Assembly: GCF_038443705.2 (NCBI RefSeq)
Contig: NZ_CP151767.2
Coordinates: forward strand, 1,550,001-1,614,000
Length of the DNA: 64,000 nt
Origin: Yoonia sp. SS1-5
GTDB taxonomy: Bacteria > Pseudomonadota > Alphaproteobacteria > Rhodobacterales > Rhodobacteraceae
Direction of reading: 5' to 3'
Below, in pieces: positions 1-7,877 of this stretch. Both the position numbers and the translations under genes were made by a program. The notes beneath the pieces were generated by a model that saw only the letters and a program-made list of their open reading frames with translations, had not been told where the DNA came from and made no database searches. Each line of letters starts with the position of its first letter. Positions within the stretch are counted from its first letter, which is position 1.

Positions 1-1
1 C

Positions 2-1537
2 AATCACGAATTCAACTATGGGCTGCCCTTTCTGCGCAAAATATTACGGGATGCCGAATTTCCGGTGACCTGCGCGAATATTCATCTGTGCAAGGGCACC
101 GCCTTTTTCGCCCCCTTCCTGATTCTGGAACGCGATCTTGCCTGCGATGACGGCCATGTTCGCAAGATAAATATCGGCGTGATCGGGTTCGTCCCGCCCC
201 AAATCACCAAATGGGACAAAGTCGCGCTGGATGGTGCGGTCTGTGCCTCTGACATGGTCAAATCGGCGCAAGCGACGATACCGCTGATGCGCGATGCGGG
301 GGCTGATATCATTGTGGGCCTGTGTCACACCGGGATCGGCGCCGAGGCGCATCACCCTGGTATGGAAAATGCAGCCGTCCCGCTGGCTGCAGTATCGGGC
401 TTGGATATTCTGCTGACCGGCCACACCCACGAAGAATTCCCAGGGGCCCACCGGCAACGCACAGGCATCATTGATCCAGTGCGCGGCACCCTGCATGGAA
501 AACCGACGGTGATGGCCGGATCCTATGGCAGTTGTCTGGGCGTGATTGATCTGGACCTGCGCTGGACGGATGATCAATGGCTGTGGGATATCGGCAATAT
601 CGGCCTGCGGCGCGCCGTGGCGACCAATGGCAGCGGCACAAGGCTGCAGCAGAAACTGACCCAGGATGTGAAAAACGCCCATCATGCCACCTTGCGCCAT
701 ATCCGGCGCCCTGTGGCCCGCACCAAGGTTGATCTGCACAGCTATTTTGGCACGATTGACCACGATCTAAGCCAGCAATTGCTGGCACAGGCAAAACAGG
801 CATATGTGGCCCGTGTTCTGACCGATACCAGTTTCAGGGACCTGCCGGTTCTTGCGGCCACCGCACCATTTCGGGCCGGCGGCCATGGCGGGGCCAGCCA
901 CTACACCCATATCCCGCCCGGCCCATTGACGTTGCGCGATGCGTCGGCAATCTATCCGTTTGCAAATACGCTTTGCGCGGTCCGCCGCAGTGGTGCCGCA
1001 TTGCGGTTGTGGCTGGAACAAAGCGCTGTGCATTTTGCGCAAATGATTGTCGGACAGGCCGATCAGGACCTGCTGAACCCCGGCAGCCCATCTTATAATT
1101 GCGATACGATTTACGGGCTGGAATATGAATTTGATCTCAGCCAGCCCAGCCATTTTGATACCGAAGGACTGGTCGCCGACCCCGCCGCGCGCAGGGTACG
1201 ATGGTTGCGCTATGACGGCGAGGACGTGCGCGATGATGACCAGTTCATCGTCGCGGCCAATACCTACCGCACCAATGGCGGCGGCGGCTTTCCCGGGGTC
1301 GAGGCCGACGATATCCTTTATCGGTCGGTCGAGACGGTGCGCGACATTCTGATCAATTATGTGGCGGATCGGCGCGTTGTGGATATCACGCCGCAAACCG
1401 GGCGCAGCTTTACGGCATTGCCGGATACCAGTGCGATCTTTTTGTCGGCACCGGCGGCCCAACGCTTTGCCAGCGGTGCCATCACACATTTGGGCGCGGC
1501 AGAGCACGGCTTTGACAAATTCAGGCTGACCTTCTGA
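2..1537 (+). CDS. 5'-nucleotidase / 2',3'-cyclic-nucleotide 2'-phosphodiesterase family protein (5' end missing)
   Basis: C-terminal part of a two-domain metallophosphoesterase of the 5'-nucleotidase/CpdB family, which hydrolyses nucleotides, usually in the periplasm. The reading frame is open from base 2, where it encodes NHEFNYGLPFL. This is the family's GNHEFNYG metal-binding block, so the gene begins upstream of the window. A second metal-binding block, LTGHTHEEFPG, follows near 415-450. The C-terminal nucleotide-binding domain is seen at roughly 700-1500 and includes YPFANTL and a NGGGGFPGV segment. CpdB (bifunctional 2',3'-cyclic phosphodiesterase/3'-nucleotidase) is the best guess because YPFxNTL and NGGGGF are typical of it. 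UshA-type activity cannot be excluded. The gene ends 36 nt before the SRP RNA. Confidence 0.85.
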   Translation, partial: NHEFNYGLPFLRKILRDAEFPVTCANIHLCKGTAFFAPFLILERDLACDDGHVRKINIGVIGFVPPQITKWDKVALDGAVCASDMVKSAQATIPLMRDAGADIIVGLCHTGIGAEAHHPGMENAAVPLAAVSGLDILLTGHTHEEFPGAHRQRTGIIDPVRGTLHGKPTVMAGSYGSCLGVIDLDLRWTDDQWLWDIGNIGLRRAVATNGSGTRLQQKLTQDVKNAHHATLRHIRRPVARTKVDLHSYFGTIDHDLSQQLLAQAKQAYVARVLTDTSFRDLPVLAATAPFRAGGHGGASHYTHIPPGPLTLRDASAIYPFANTLCAVRRSGAALRLWLEQSAVHFAQMIVGQADQDLLNPGSPSYNCDTIYGLEYEFDLSQPSHFDTEGLVADPAARRVRWLRYDGEDVRDDDQFIVAANTYRTNGGGGFPGVEADDILYRSVETVRDILINYVADRRVVDITPQTGRSFTALPDTSAIFLSAPAAQRFASGAITHLGAAEHGFDKFRLTF

Positions 1538-1573
1538 ACGCTTGCACCGTCGCGTTCCCCACCTTATATGACA

Positions 1574-1673
1574 GGTGAGAGGTTGGCGCGGGCGAGCGCC
1601 TCGCCAACCTGGTCAGGTCCGGAAGGAAGCAGCCATAACGAGCCCCGCTTGGGTCGTTGTCAGCCTCTCACCT
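1574..1673 (+). ncRNA. ffs: Signal recognition particle RNA, small bacterial type (4.5S)
   Basis: RNA component of the signal recognition particle, which binds Ffh and targets nascent membrane proteins. The highly conserved apical domain is visible as GTCCGGAAGGAAGCAGCC near 1615-1634, with its GGAA tetraloop and asymmetric loop. The ends pair perfectly: GGTGAGAGG at 1574-1582 with CCTCTCACC at 1664-1672, giving a single elongated hairpin of about 100 nt. That is the usual size for proteobacterial 4.5S RNA. Exact termini are inferred from the closing stem. Confidence 0.95.
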
Positions 1674-1736
1674 TAGTTAATATGCGGCAGTCGGAACCGA
1701 TGCGCCGCAACAGATGTTCAGCCAAGGAGGGCATTC

Positions 1737-1778
1737 ATGATTGTTGTATTGACCATCCTCCCGGCCAGGGTGCGCTGA
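1737..1778 (+). CDS. Possible 13-codon leader peptide upstream of rsgA
   Basis: A short open frame (MIVVLTILPARVR) preceded by an ideal Shine-Dalgarno AAGGAGG at 1724-1730, six bases before the ATG. It lies between the SRP RNA and rsgA. The GGAGG of the ribosome site could pair with CCTCC at 1758-1762 inside the frame. The frame is far too short to score by coding statistics, and no homologue is recognised. The unusually good ribosome site is the only positive evidence. It could equally be a chance match. Confidence 0.25.
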   Translation: MIVVLTILPARVR

Positions 1779-1860
1779 ACTTATTTCCGTCCCCTCGTCC
1801 GGTGCATTTTGCGCATGACCAATGCGCAAGGATTTTTCTTCCTTTGACGAGGATATCGCA

Positions 1861-2892
1861 TTGACTGACCTCACCCTTGCCACGCTTGGCTGGCAGCCTT
1901 TTTTCATGTCACAGCTTGAGATCGAAGAGCTGGAGACACTGACCCCCACACGGATTGCAACTGTCCATCGCGACCGGGTTGTTGGGCTAAGTACCGATGG
2001 CCCGCTGGAACTGACGCTTGATCCCGGACTGACGACCGGGGCTGTTGCCGTGGGCGACTGGGCGCTGGCCGCGCCCGAACAACACCGGCTGGTCCGCCTG
2101 CTGGAACGTAAAACCGAACTAAGCCGCGGAACTGAATATCACAGCGGCGAACGGCAGCTGATTGCCGCCAATCTTGATACGCTTTTTATCACGACGTCCT
2201 GCAATAACGACTTCAACGTGGCCCGGCTGGAACGTTATCTGGCCCTTGCCCATGATGCGCTGATCACACCTGTCATTCTGATTACCAAAGCGGATCAGGC
2301 CGATGATCCGGATCACTACCGCGATCAGGCCCGCAGTCTTGGGCGTGATCTTGATGTGCTGACGATCAACGCAAAATCCGATGAGGTTGCCGGTCACTTG
2401 CAGCCCTGGTGTGGTGTAGGCCAAACCGTTGCCCTGGCCGGATCCTCGGGTGTGGGCAAAACCACGCTGGCCAATGCCTTAACGGGCGGGCATGCCCTGA
2501 CGCAGGACATCCGCGAGGATGATGCGCGCGGCCGGCACACCACGACAGGCCGATCCCTGCATCAGATACCCACCGGCGGCTGGCTGATCGACACGCCGGG
2601 GATGCGCGGCCTGGGTGTCGCCGAGGTCGCATTTGGGATTGATGCGACTTTCCCGGAGATCTCGGAACTGGCAGATCAATGCAAATTTCGCGATTGCGGA
2701 CATGAAACCGAACCGGGCTGCGCCGTGCAGGCCGCGATCAAGCGGGGCGACATTGATGCCGACCGCCTGAAACGTTTCAAGAAGCTGAAACGCGAGAACC
2801 AGCACGCAACCGAAACCATCGCCGAGGCCCGCGACCGGTATCGCAAGCTGGGCAAGATGTATAAATCCGCACAGTCCCGCAAGAAACGCTGA
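1861..2892 (+). CDS. rsgA: Ribosome small subunit-dependent GTPase A (RsgA/YjeQ)
   Basis: Circularly permuted GTPase that matures and checks the 30S subunit. Using the TTG start at 1861, the protein has an OB-fold front (about 25-95), G4 ITKAD at 141-145, P-loop GSSGVGKT at 194-201, G3 DTPGM at 244-248, and a C-terminal zinc site with C274, C279, H281 and C287. The TTG is chosen because GAGG lies about eight bases upstream and the product then begins MTDLTLATLGW. An in-frame ATG at 1822 would add 13 residues but has no ribosome site. About 343 aa is normal for the family. The gene converges on the small lipoprotein gene 18 nt away. Confidence 0.93.
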   Translation: MTDLTLATLGWQPFFMSQLEIEELETLTPTRIATVHRDRVVGLSTDGPLELTLDPGLTTGAVAVGDWALAAPEQHRLVRLLERKTELSRGTEYHSGERQLIAANLDTLFITTSCNNDFNVARLERYLALAHDALITPVILITKADQADDPDHYRDQARSLGRDLDVLTINAKSDEVAGHLQPWCGVGQTVALAGSSGVGKTTLANALTGGHALTQDIREDDARGRHTTTGRSLHQIPTGGWLIDTPGMRGLGVAEVAFGIDATFPEISELADQCKFRDCGHETEPGCAVQAAIKRGDIDADRLKRFKKLKRENQHATETIAEARDRYRKLGKMYKSAQSRKKR

Positions 2893-2910
2893 TCAGCCGG
2901 GCCTGCGCGC

Positions 2911-3054
2911 CTATCCCAGAATTGACAATGGGGTGGTGACGCAGGTCCCGCTATTCCCGATGCCCCCATCCTGCCCTTCGGCACATGGGGCGATCACGGC
3001 CACACATCCCGTCAGCCCCAACAGGGCTGCGATCAGACAAAGACGATGGATCAT
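2911..3054 (-). CDS. Small lipoprotein, 47 aa
   Basis: Short secreted lipoprotein of unknown role. The product begins MIHRLCLIAALLGLTGC. A basic residue, a hydrophobic run and a lipobox (LTGC) predict lipidation at Cys17. The mature part is only about 30 residues and has two further cysteines. The ATG at 3054 has an AAGAAGGGAAC ribosome site just upstream. A longer frame to 3093 exists but would bury the signal peptide. It resembles the small YgdI/entericidin-like lipoproteins only in layout. Convergent with rsgA. Confidence 0.6.
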   Translation of the reverse strand: MIHRLCLIAALLGLTGCVAVIAPCAEGQDGGIGNSGTCVTTPLSILG

Positions 3055-3122
3055 ATTTGTTCCCTTCTTTTGGTTCTTTGGCAGCCACAGCATTATTAAA
3101 AACTGACGGGCGCCGCCGCCCG

Positions 3123-3148
3123 GTGGGATGGATCAAGATCCATCCTAC
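3123..3148. repeat. Intergenic palindrome overlapping a stop codon
   Basis: Near-perfect inverted repeat with arms GTGGGATGGATC and GATCCATCCTAC and a two-base AA loop; the only imperfection is a G:U-type pair. Its right arm supplies the TAG stop (3145-3147) of the phosphatase gene on the minus strand. It may act as a transcript end for the ankyrin-phosphatase pair. I recall similar GGATGGATC-type palindromes as dispersed units in Rhodobacteraceae, but only one copy is in this window. Confidence 0.6.
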
Positions 3149-3633
3149 GCCGTCGCGTCCTGACGCGCCCATGCCATCTGTTCATCCGTTTCGATCGCGC
3201 ATGGCCGCGCCCCGCGCAACCGTTCCAGCGCCATATCCGGTGCCTCGCCCGCCGCAATCATCAGCCGCAATGCCAGCATCCCCGATCGTCCGCAGCCGCC
3301 ATAGCAATGGACCAGTACGCGCCCCTTGTTTTGCAGTAATCCGCAGACCCGGTCCCGCAGATCTGGCCAGTCAAAACGGTCCGGCACCCCCATATCGGCG
3401 ATGGGCAAATGCATCCAGCTGATCCCCGCATTCGCCAGATCCTGCCCAAGCGAACCCGCCCCCTTGCGTTGCAATTCCGCCGTTGTCGTCAAGCTGATCA
3501 CGCAAGCGGGGTTCCATGCCAGCAACCTGTCCCAATCGGCCTGATAATGTCGGCTACGGCCCGGAATAGGGCTGATGGCGAGAACACCACCACCAACCCC
3601 AAGACTGTGGATTGTGAAGTCAGGCAATGCCAT
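3145..3633 (-). CDS. Protein tyrosine / dual-specificity phosphatase
   Basis: Cysteine-dependent phosphatase of 162 aa. The signature HCYGGCGRSG carries the catalytic CX5R loop (C110-R116), and an upstream IADMGVPD segment around residue 80 could supply the general acid. The ATG at 3633 is chosen because family-like sequence starts right there; the frame is open further upstream only because it overlaps the ankyrin gene. It overlaps the 3' end of that gene by 14 nt, so the two are probably translationally coupled. Substrate unknown: it could be a protein, a small metabolite or a phosphoinositide-like compound. Confidence 0.8.
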   Translation of the reverse strand: MALPDFTIHSLGVGGGVLAISPIPGRSRHYQADWDRLLAWNPACVISLTTTAELQRKGAGSLGQDLANAGISWMHLPIADMGVPDRFDWPDLRDRVCGLLQNKGRVLVHCYGGCGRSGMLALRLMIAAGEAPDMALERLRGARPCAIETDEQMAWARQDATA

Positions 3634-5116
3634 GTTCCACCACCTGTCCCGGATGGGCCGCCGCCCACGCGGCCAGTAAATCCGCAACCTCGGGCGCACC
3701 TGCCAGTTCAATAGCCCGCCGCGGCAAAGCCACGCCCTCAGCGAGTACAAGCCGCAGGCAACCGAGATAATCCCGTCCCGACCGGTTGGGATTGTTTTCG
3801 GACCCATGAATGATGGTCGACAGCAACGTACCGCCAAACCCGTTCACATGCGACAGGTCGGGTTTGAGTGACAAGAAATACGCCAGAACGGGGACAAGCC
3901 CCTCCCAACCCGCGATCTGTACGGGCGTCAGCCCCGCCCCGTTTGGCGCATCCCAGGGAATGCCAATCGCAACCAGCGCCTTGGTATGGGCCAAGTCGTC
4001 ATCCTTGTGCAGGATGTCATGCAACAGATGGCGGTAGATCTCGGGGATCGTGGCGGGATCAATGAATGTGCACGCGGGGGTCACGCCTTCAGCGGCTTGC
4101 GCCAGCAGATGCTCGGCCTCGCCAAGCGGTTGCGGGGTCAACATATCCGTCAGTTCCGCCCCGACCCCGTAGACCCGCGCCATGCTATAGGCCGTGACAC
4201 CTTGCCGGCGGATGGTTTCATCCGCACCCGCGTCCAGCAGGCGCTGGACCATCGCAGGCGGCACCCTGCGCACCATCGCGTGATGCAGCGCGGTCATCCC
4301 ATGGTCTTCGTTCGGACCTGCACCCGCATCCAGCAGCAGATCCACCATTTCGGCATTGTGGAAATCCATCGCGCGTTTCAGGGCATTCGTCCGTGCAGGC
4401 GATGCGCCGGCAGCCAGCAGCATCCGCACCCCATCCGCATGGCCAAGCTCTGTCGCGTGATAAAGGCTTTCGTCATCATTGGGGTCAGCCCCCTGATCCA
4501 GCAACCATTGCCCAAGCGCCATGTTGCCCGCGTGCCCGATCGCCCCGTAAAGCGCCGAAAGCAGATGCGTGCTGCCCGGCTCAGCCGGGTAGCCGTCATT
4601 CACATCGGCCCCGTGTTCAACCAGCAGCGCCGCAATGGCCAGCATGTCGGCTTGACGCTCGGGCCAGATCTGCAGAACCTTGGAAAAGGCCAGATGCAGG
4701 ATCGGACGCCGTGGCCCGATCTGGCGGGTGGCCGCAGCAGGGTCATCGGCCAACACAGACCTGACGGCATCAAGGTCAAACAGACCAACCTGCAGGCCAA
4801 ATGCCCCATCTGCCAGATCGGGCATGTCTGTCATCAACCGCTGCACCACATGGCCCTGCCCGTGATACAACGCGATTTTCAGCCGCTGCTGGCGGGCGGC
4901 CCGGTCCATACCATGGGTTTCCACCGCCGCTTTCAGTTCCGGCCAACTTGCAAAGTTGTTTTCCTGTGCGACCACATGCAGGAAATCCGCCCGTTTCAGC
5001 ACCCCGGTGCGGGGTTTGATCAGGTCAACACGTGCGATCGCAGCACGGTCGCCAGCCTCATAGGTTTTCTGCAGAGTTTTGGCCTGCCGGCGCAGGTCAT
5101 CAAGTGTCTTTGTCAT
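3620..5116 (-). CDS. Ankyrin-repeat protein
   Basis: A 498-residue cytosolic protein. The N-terminal ~75 residues (MTKTLDDLRRQAKTLQK and a segment ending NNFASWPELKAAVE) form the domain that often precedes ankyrin repeats in such bacterial proteins. They are followed by several ankyrin units around residues 85-330, for example LLVEHGADVND, LLDQGADPNDD, LLDAGAGPNEDHGMTALHHA and LLDAGADETIR, and weaker units to about residue 470. The ATG at 5116 has GAGGAAG five to ten bases upstream. No enzymatic domain is seen. The role is presumably protein binding. The overlapping downstream phosphatase is the likeliest functional partner (inference). Confidence 0.82.
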   Translation of the reverse strand: MTKTLDDLRRQAKTLQKTYEAGDRAAIARVDLIKPRTGVLKRADFLHVVAQENNFASWPELKAAVETHGMDRAARQQRLKIALYHGQGHVVQRLMTDMPDLADGAFGLQVGLFDLDAVRSVLADDPAAATRQIGPRRPILHLAFSKVLQIWPERQADMLAIAALLVEHGADVNDGYPAEPGSTHLLSALYGAIGHAGNMALGQWLLDQGADPNDDESLYHATELGHADGVRMLLAAGASPARTNALKRAMDFHNAEMVDLLLDAGAGPNEDHGMTALHHAMVRRVPPAMVQRLLDAGADETIRRQGVTAYSMARVYGVGAELTDMLTPQPLGEAEHLLAQAAEGVTPACTFIDPATIPEIYRHLLHDILHKDDDLAHTKALVAIGIPWDAPNGAGLTPVQIAGWEGLVPVLAYFLSLKPDLSHVNGFGGTLLSTIIHGSENNPNRSGRDYLGCLRLVLAEGVALPRRAIELAGAPEVADLLAAWAAAHPGQVVEHGIA

Positions 5117-5350
5117 TGGCTTCCTCACGTAAATTGCCCGCCGGTTCGCTGATCGGGGCGAATGAGAAAGACCACGATATGGGTCATTCAAGATCGTATT
5201 TGGGTGCGTCTCGCTTTCCGCGAACCTGGTGGCCGCCCAATCGGCCTGTCTGAAAGGTAGCGTGTGACGCGATAGGGCGCAAGGCAATCCGGTGGACGTT
5301 GCCCGACCCGACGCATAGGCTTGCGACCGACCCGAATCCGAAAGATGCAG
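5117..5350. promoter_or_regulatory. Divergent intergenic region between ankyrin gene and dnaX
   Basis: 234 bp containing the start regions of two divergent transcripts. I see a short inverted repeat, GGCCG (5231-5235) and CGGCC (5242-5246), but no confident -35/-10 pair. No open frame here looks like a gene. Confidence 0.35.
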
Positions 5351-7096
5351 ATGACCGACCAACCCACCTATCAAGTCCTCGCGCGCAAGTACCGGCCCGA
5401 GACCTTTGCCGATCTGGTCGGGCAGGATGCGATGGTGCGGACCTTGCGTAACGCCTTTGCAGCCGACCGTATCGCGCAGGCATTCATCATGACGGGCATT
5501 CGCGGAACCGGTAAGACAACAACCGCCCGGATCATTGCCAAGGGCATGAACTGTATTGGCCCGGATGGCACAAGTGGGCCAACCACGGACCCTTGTGGCC
5601 AGTGCGAGCATTGCACCGCCATCATGGATGGCAGCCATGTGGATGTGATGGAAATGGATGCCGCATCCCGCACCGGTGTGGGCGATATTCGCGAGATTAT
5701 CGACAGCGTGCATTACCGGGCCGCCTCTGCCCGTTACAAGATCTATATCATCGACGAAGTCCACATGCTGTCCAAGAACGCGTTCAACGCGCTTTTGAAG
5801 ACGCTGGAAGAACCGCCCGCGCATGTGAAATTCATTTTTGCGACAACAGAGATCAGGCAGGTTCCTGTGACGGTGTTGTCCCGGTGTCAGCGCTTTGATT
5901 TGCGCCGCATCGAGCCCGAGGCCCAGATTGCCCTGCTGCGCAAAATCGCGACATCCGAAAACGCGCAGATAACGGATGAGGCCCTGGCGCTGATCACCCG
6001 CGCGGCGGAAGGGTCCGCGCGCGATGCGCAATCATTGCTGGATCAGGCCATCAGCCATGGTGCAGGTGAAACGACGGCCGATCAGGTGCGCGCGATGCTG
6101 GGTTTGGCTGATCGCGGTCGCGTGCTGGACCTGTTTGACATGATCCTGCGTGGTGAAGCCGCCGCCGCGCTGACGGAACTGTCTGCCCAATATGCCGATG
6201 GGGCCGATCCGGTGGCCGTTCTGCGCGACCTGGCCGAAGTCTGTCATTGGGTCAGCGTCGTCAAGATTACCCCCGAGGCCGCCGAGGATCCCACGATCAG
6301 CCCCGATGAGCGCAGCCGCGGGCAGGCCATGGCCGAGAGCCTGCCAATGCGGGTCTTGTCCCGGATGTGGCAGATGCTGCTGAAAGCTCTTGAAGAGGTC
6401 GCAATGGCCCCCAATGCGATGATGGCGGCGGAAATGGCGGTGATCCGGCTGACCCATGTGGCTGATCTGCCCAGCCCGGACGAGCTTGTGCGCAAATTGC
6501 AGGATGCCTCGCCCCCGACTGGCCCGGCCCCAACTGGGCGGCCCGCGCCGACGGGCGGCGGTGCAACGGCCATGGCCAGCGCGCCAGCCCCAACGCATGC
6601 CTCGCCCGCGGGGCCGTCCGCATCGGGCGCGCAAACGGCCGTCGCGCTAAGTACAGACGCGCTGGAGCATTATGCCCGGTTTGAGGATGTCGTTGACCTG
6701 ATCCGGGCGCACAGGGATGTCAAACTGCTGGTCGAGGTGGAAACGGGCCTGCGCCTGGTCAGCTACCAGCCCGGCCGGATCGAGGTGAACCCAACCGCCG
6801 ATGCCGCCCCGGACCTGATCGGGCGCCTGGGGTCGCGTTTGCAAGCCTGGACGGGAAATCGCTGGGCCATCAGCGTCGCCGAAGGCGACGCCCCCACGAT
6901 TGCCGAGGTCCGCGATGCCGCTGAAAACGCAATCAGGGCCGAAGCCGAAGCGCATCCGCTGGTGCAGGCCGTCATCGCCGCCTTTCCCAAGGCCCGGATC
7001 ACGGATATCCGCACCGAGGCCGAAAAGGAACATGACGCGTTTGCGGATGCCCTGCCCGAGGTGGACGAGGAATGGGACCCATTCGACGAGGACTAA
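5351..7096 (+). CDS. dnaX: DNA polymerase III subunits gamma/tau
   Basis: Clamp-loader ATPase of the replicative polymerase. Numbering from the ATG at 5351 (581 aa): N-terminal VLARKYRPETFADLVGQ, Walker A GIRGTGKT at 49-56, the four zinc cysteines C68, C82, C85 and C88, a DEVHMLS Walker B at about 135, and SRCQRF of the sensor/arginine-finger region. A Pro/Ala/Gly-rich linker runs at about 385-425. An acidic C-terminal domain, of the alphaproteobacterial tau type, follows to the end. Two earlier starts (5321, 5345) are possible, but MTDQPTYQVLARKYRP fits the family. No A-rich slippery heptamer for making gamma by frameshifting is evident. First gene of a probable dnaX-ybaB-recR operon. Confidence 0.95.
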   Translation: MTDQPTYQVLARKYRPETFADLVGQDAMVRTLRNAFAADRIAQAFIMTGIRGTGKTTTARIIAKGMNCIGPDGTSGPTTDPCGQCEHCTAIMDGSHVDVMEMDAASRTGVGDIREIIDSVHYRAASARYKIYIIDEVHMLSKNAFNALLKTLEEPPAHVKFIFATTEIRQVPVTVLSRCQRFDLRRIEPEAQIALLRKIATSENAQITDEALALITRAAEGSARDAQSLLDQAISHGAGETTADQVRAMLGLADRGRVLDLFDMILRGEAAAALTELSAQYADGADPVAVLRDLAEVCHWVSVVKITPEAAEDPTISPDERSRGQAMAESLPMRVLSRMWQMLLKALEEVAMAPNAMMAAEMAVIRLTHVADLPSPDELVRKLQDASPPTGPAPTGRPAPTGGGATAMASAPAPTHASPAGPSASGAQTAVALSTDALEHYARFEDVVDLIRAHRDVKLLVEVETGLRLVSYQPGRIEVNPTADAAPDLIGRLGSRLQAWTGNRWAISVAEGDAPTIAEVRDAAENAIRAEAEAHPLVQAVIAAFPKARITDIRTEAEKEHDAFADALPEVDEEWDPFDED

Positions 7097-7467
7097 CCCT
7101 GAGCCTGAGCGCAGTTGTTGTGTGGCCGCAAATGGCCATGGCCGCGGTTTGCGACAAAGAAAGGCCCGACTGGGATGGTGCCGCATTCACCAGCCTTGAT
7201 GAGCTGATCTATCTGCTGCAAACGCCTATCATTCTGTTGATGATCCTGACCACCGCCCTGGCCGTCCGGTTTCGCAGCGAATGGGGTGGCCTTGTCGTTG
7301 TCGTCGGCTGGAGCGCGATCTGCTACATCCTGCTGGGTGATGACATCAAGCAGCAGGCCATGATCGAAGGCTGCGTCGGCAGCCCTGCCCTCTTCATTGC
7401 GGTTGTGACAATCCTATGTATCGGTGTAGTGCTCTATACAGCGCCGTTGCCCCGGCGCTCAAAATGA
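7072..7467 (+). CDS. Small membrane protein with signal peptide
   Basis: Unrecognised 131-aa protein. It starts with a likely signal peptide (cut near AMAA|VC), followed by hydrophobic spans at about residues 47-64, 72-88 and 105-123 and a basic tail ending RRSK. There are three cysteines: one just after the cut (VCDKERP), one in the second hydrophobic span (AICYILL) and one in the loop before the last span (EGCVGS). The ATG lies inside the last codons of dnaX, a 25-nt overlap in another frame. The stop is 13 nt before ybaB. So it is probably co-transcribed and coupled to dnaX, yet it has no obvious replication role. Confidence 0.7.
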   Translation: MGPIRRGLTLSLSAVVVWPQMAMAAVCDKERPDWDGAAFTSLDELIYLLQTPIILLMILTTALAVRFRSEWGGLVVVVGWSAICYILLGDDIKQQAMIEGCVGSPALFIAVVTILCIGVVLYTAPLPRRSK

Positions 7468-7480
7468 CAGGAGAATTCAT

Positions 7481-7825
7481 ATGCTCAAAGGCTTAGGCGG
7501 TCTTGGCGACATGGCCAAGATGATGAAGCAGGCGCAGGAAATGCAGGGCAAGATGGCCCAGATGCAGGAAGACATGGAAAATATCATGGTCGAGGGCGTC
7601 AGCGGGGCCGGTCTGGTCAAGGCGACAGCGACAGCCAAGGGCGAGCTGAAAGGGCTTGATATTGATCCGTCGATCTTCAATGGCGATGACAAGGAAGTCG
7701 TCGAAGACCTGATCCTTGCCGCGATCAAGGATGCGCAGACCAAGGCAGCCGAACGGGCACAGGAAGAAATGGCCAAGATCACCGAAGGTCTGGGACTGCC
7801 CCCCGGGATGAACTTGCCCTTTTAA
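7481..7825 (+). CDS. ybaB: YbaB/EbfC nucleoid-associated protein
   Basis: Small dimeric DNA-binding protein (114 aa) regularly encoded between dnaX and recR. The Met/Gln-rich N-terminal helix (MAKMMKQAQEMQGKMAQMQ) and the conserved VEGVSGAGLVKATATAKGEL and ILAAIKDAQTKA segments match the family. The ribosome site AGGAGAATTCAT precedes the ATG. Function by family: binds DNA and has been linked to nucleoid organisation and DNA repair together with RecR. Confidence 0.94.
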   Translation: MLKGLGGLGDMAKMMKQAQEMQGKMAQMQEDMENIMVEGVSGAGLVKATATAKGELKGLDIDPSIFNGDDKEVVEDLILAAIKDAQTKAAERAQEEMAKITEGLGLPPGMNLPF

Positions 7826-7877
7826 GGCGTTGGCTGTCTAATTCGGTCGATCACCGCAGGGCCGGAGTGACACAAGG

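Noticed and set aside
3986..5152. A 388-codon open frame on the plus strand
   Set aside because: It is the antisense of the ankyrin-repeat gene, which has clear repeats and a ribosome site. The plus-strand product shows no family-like sequence. GC-rich codon bias opens such shadow frames throughout the window.
5351..7096. Programmed frameshift in dnaX to make gamma
   Set aside because: No A-rich slippery heptamer with a downstream hairpin was seen in the expected middle third; nothing supports it.
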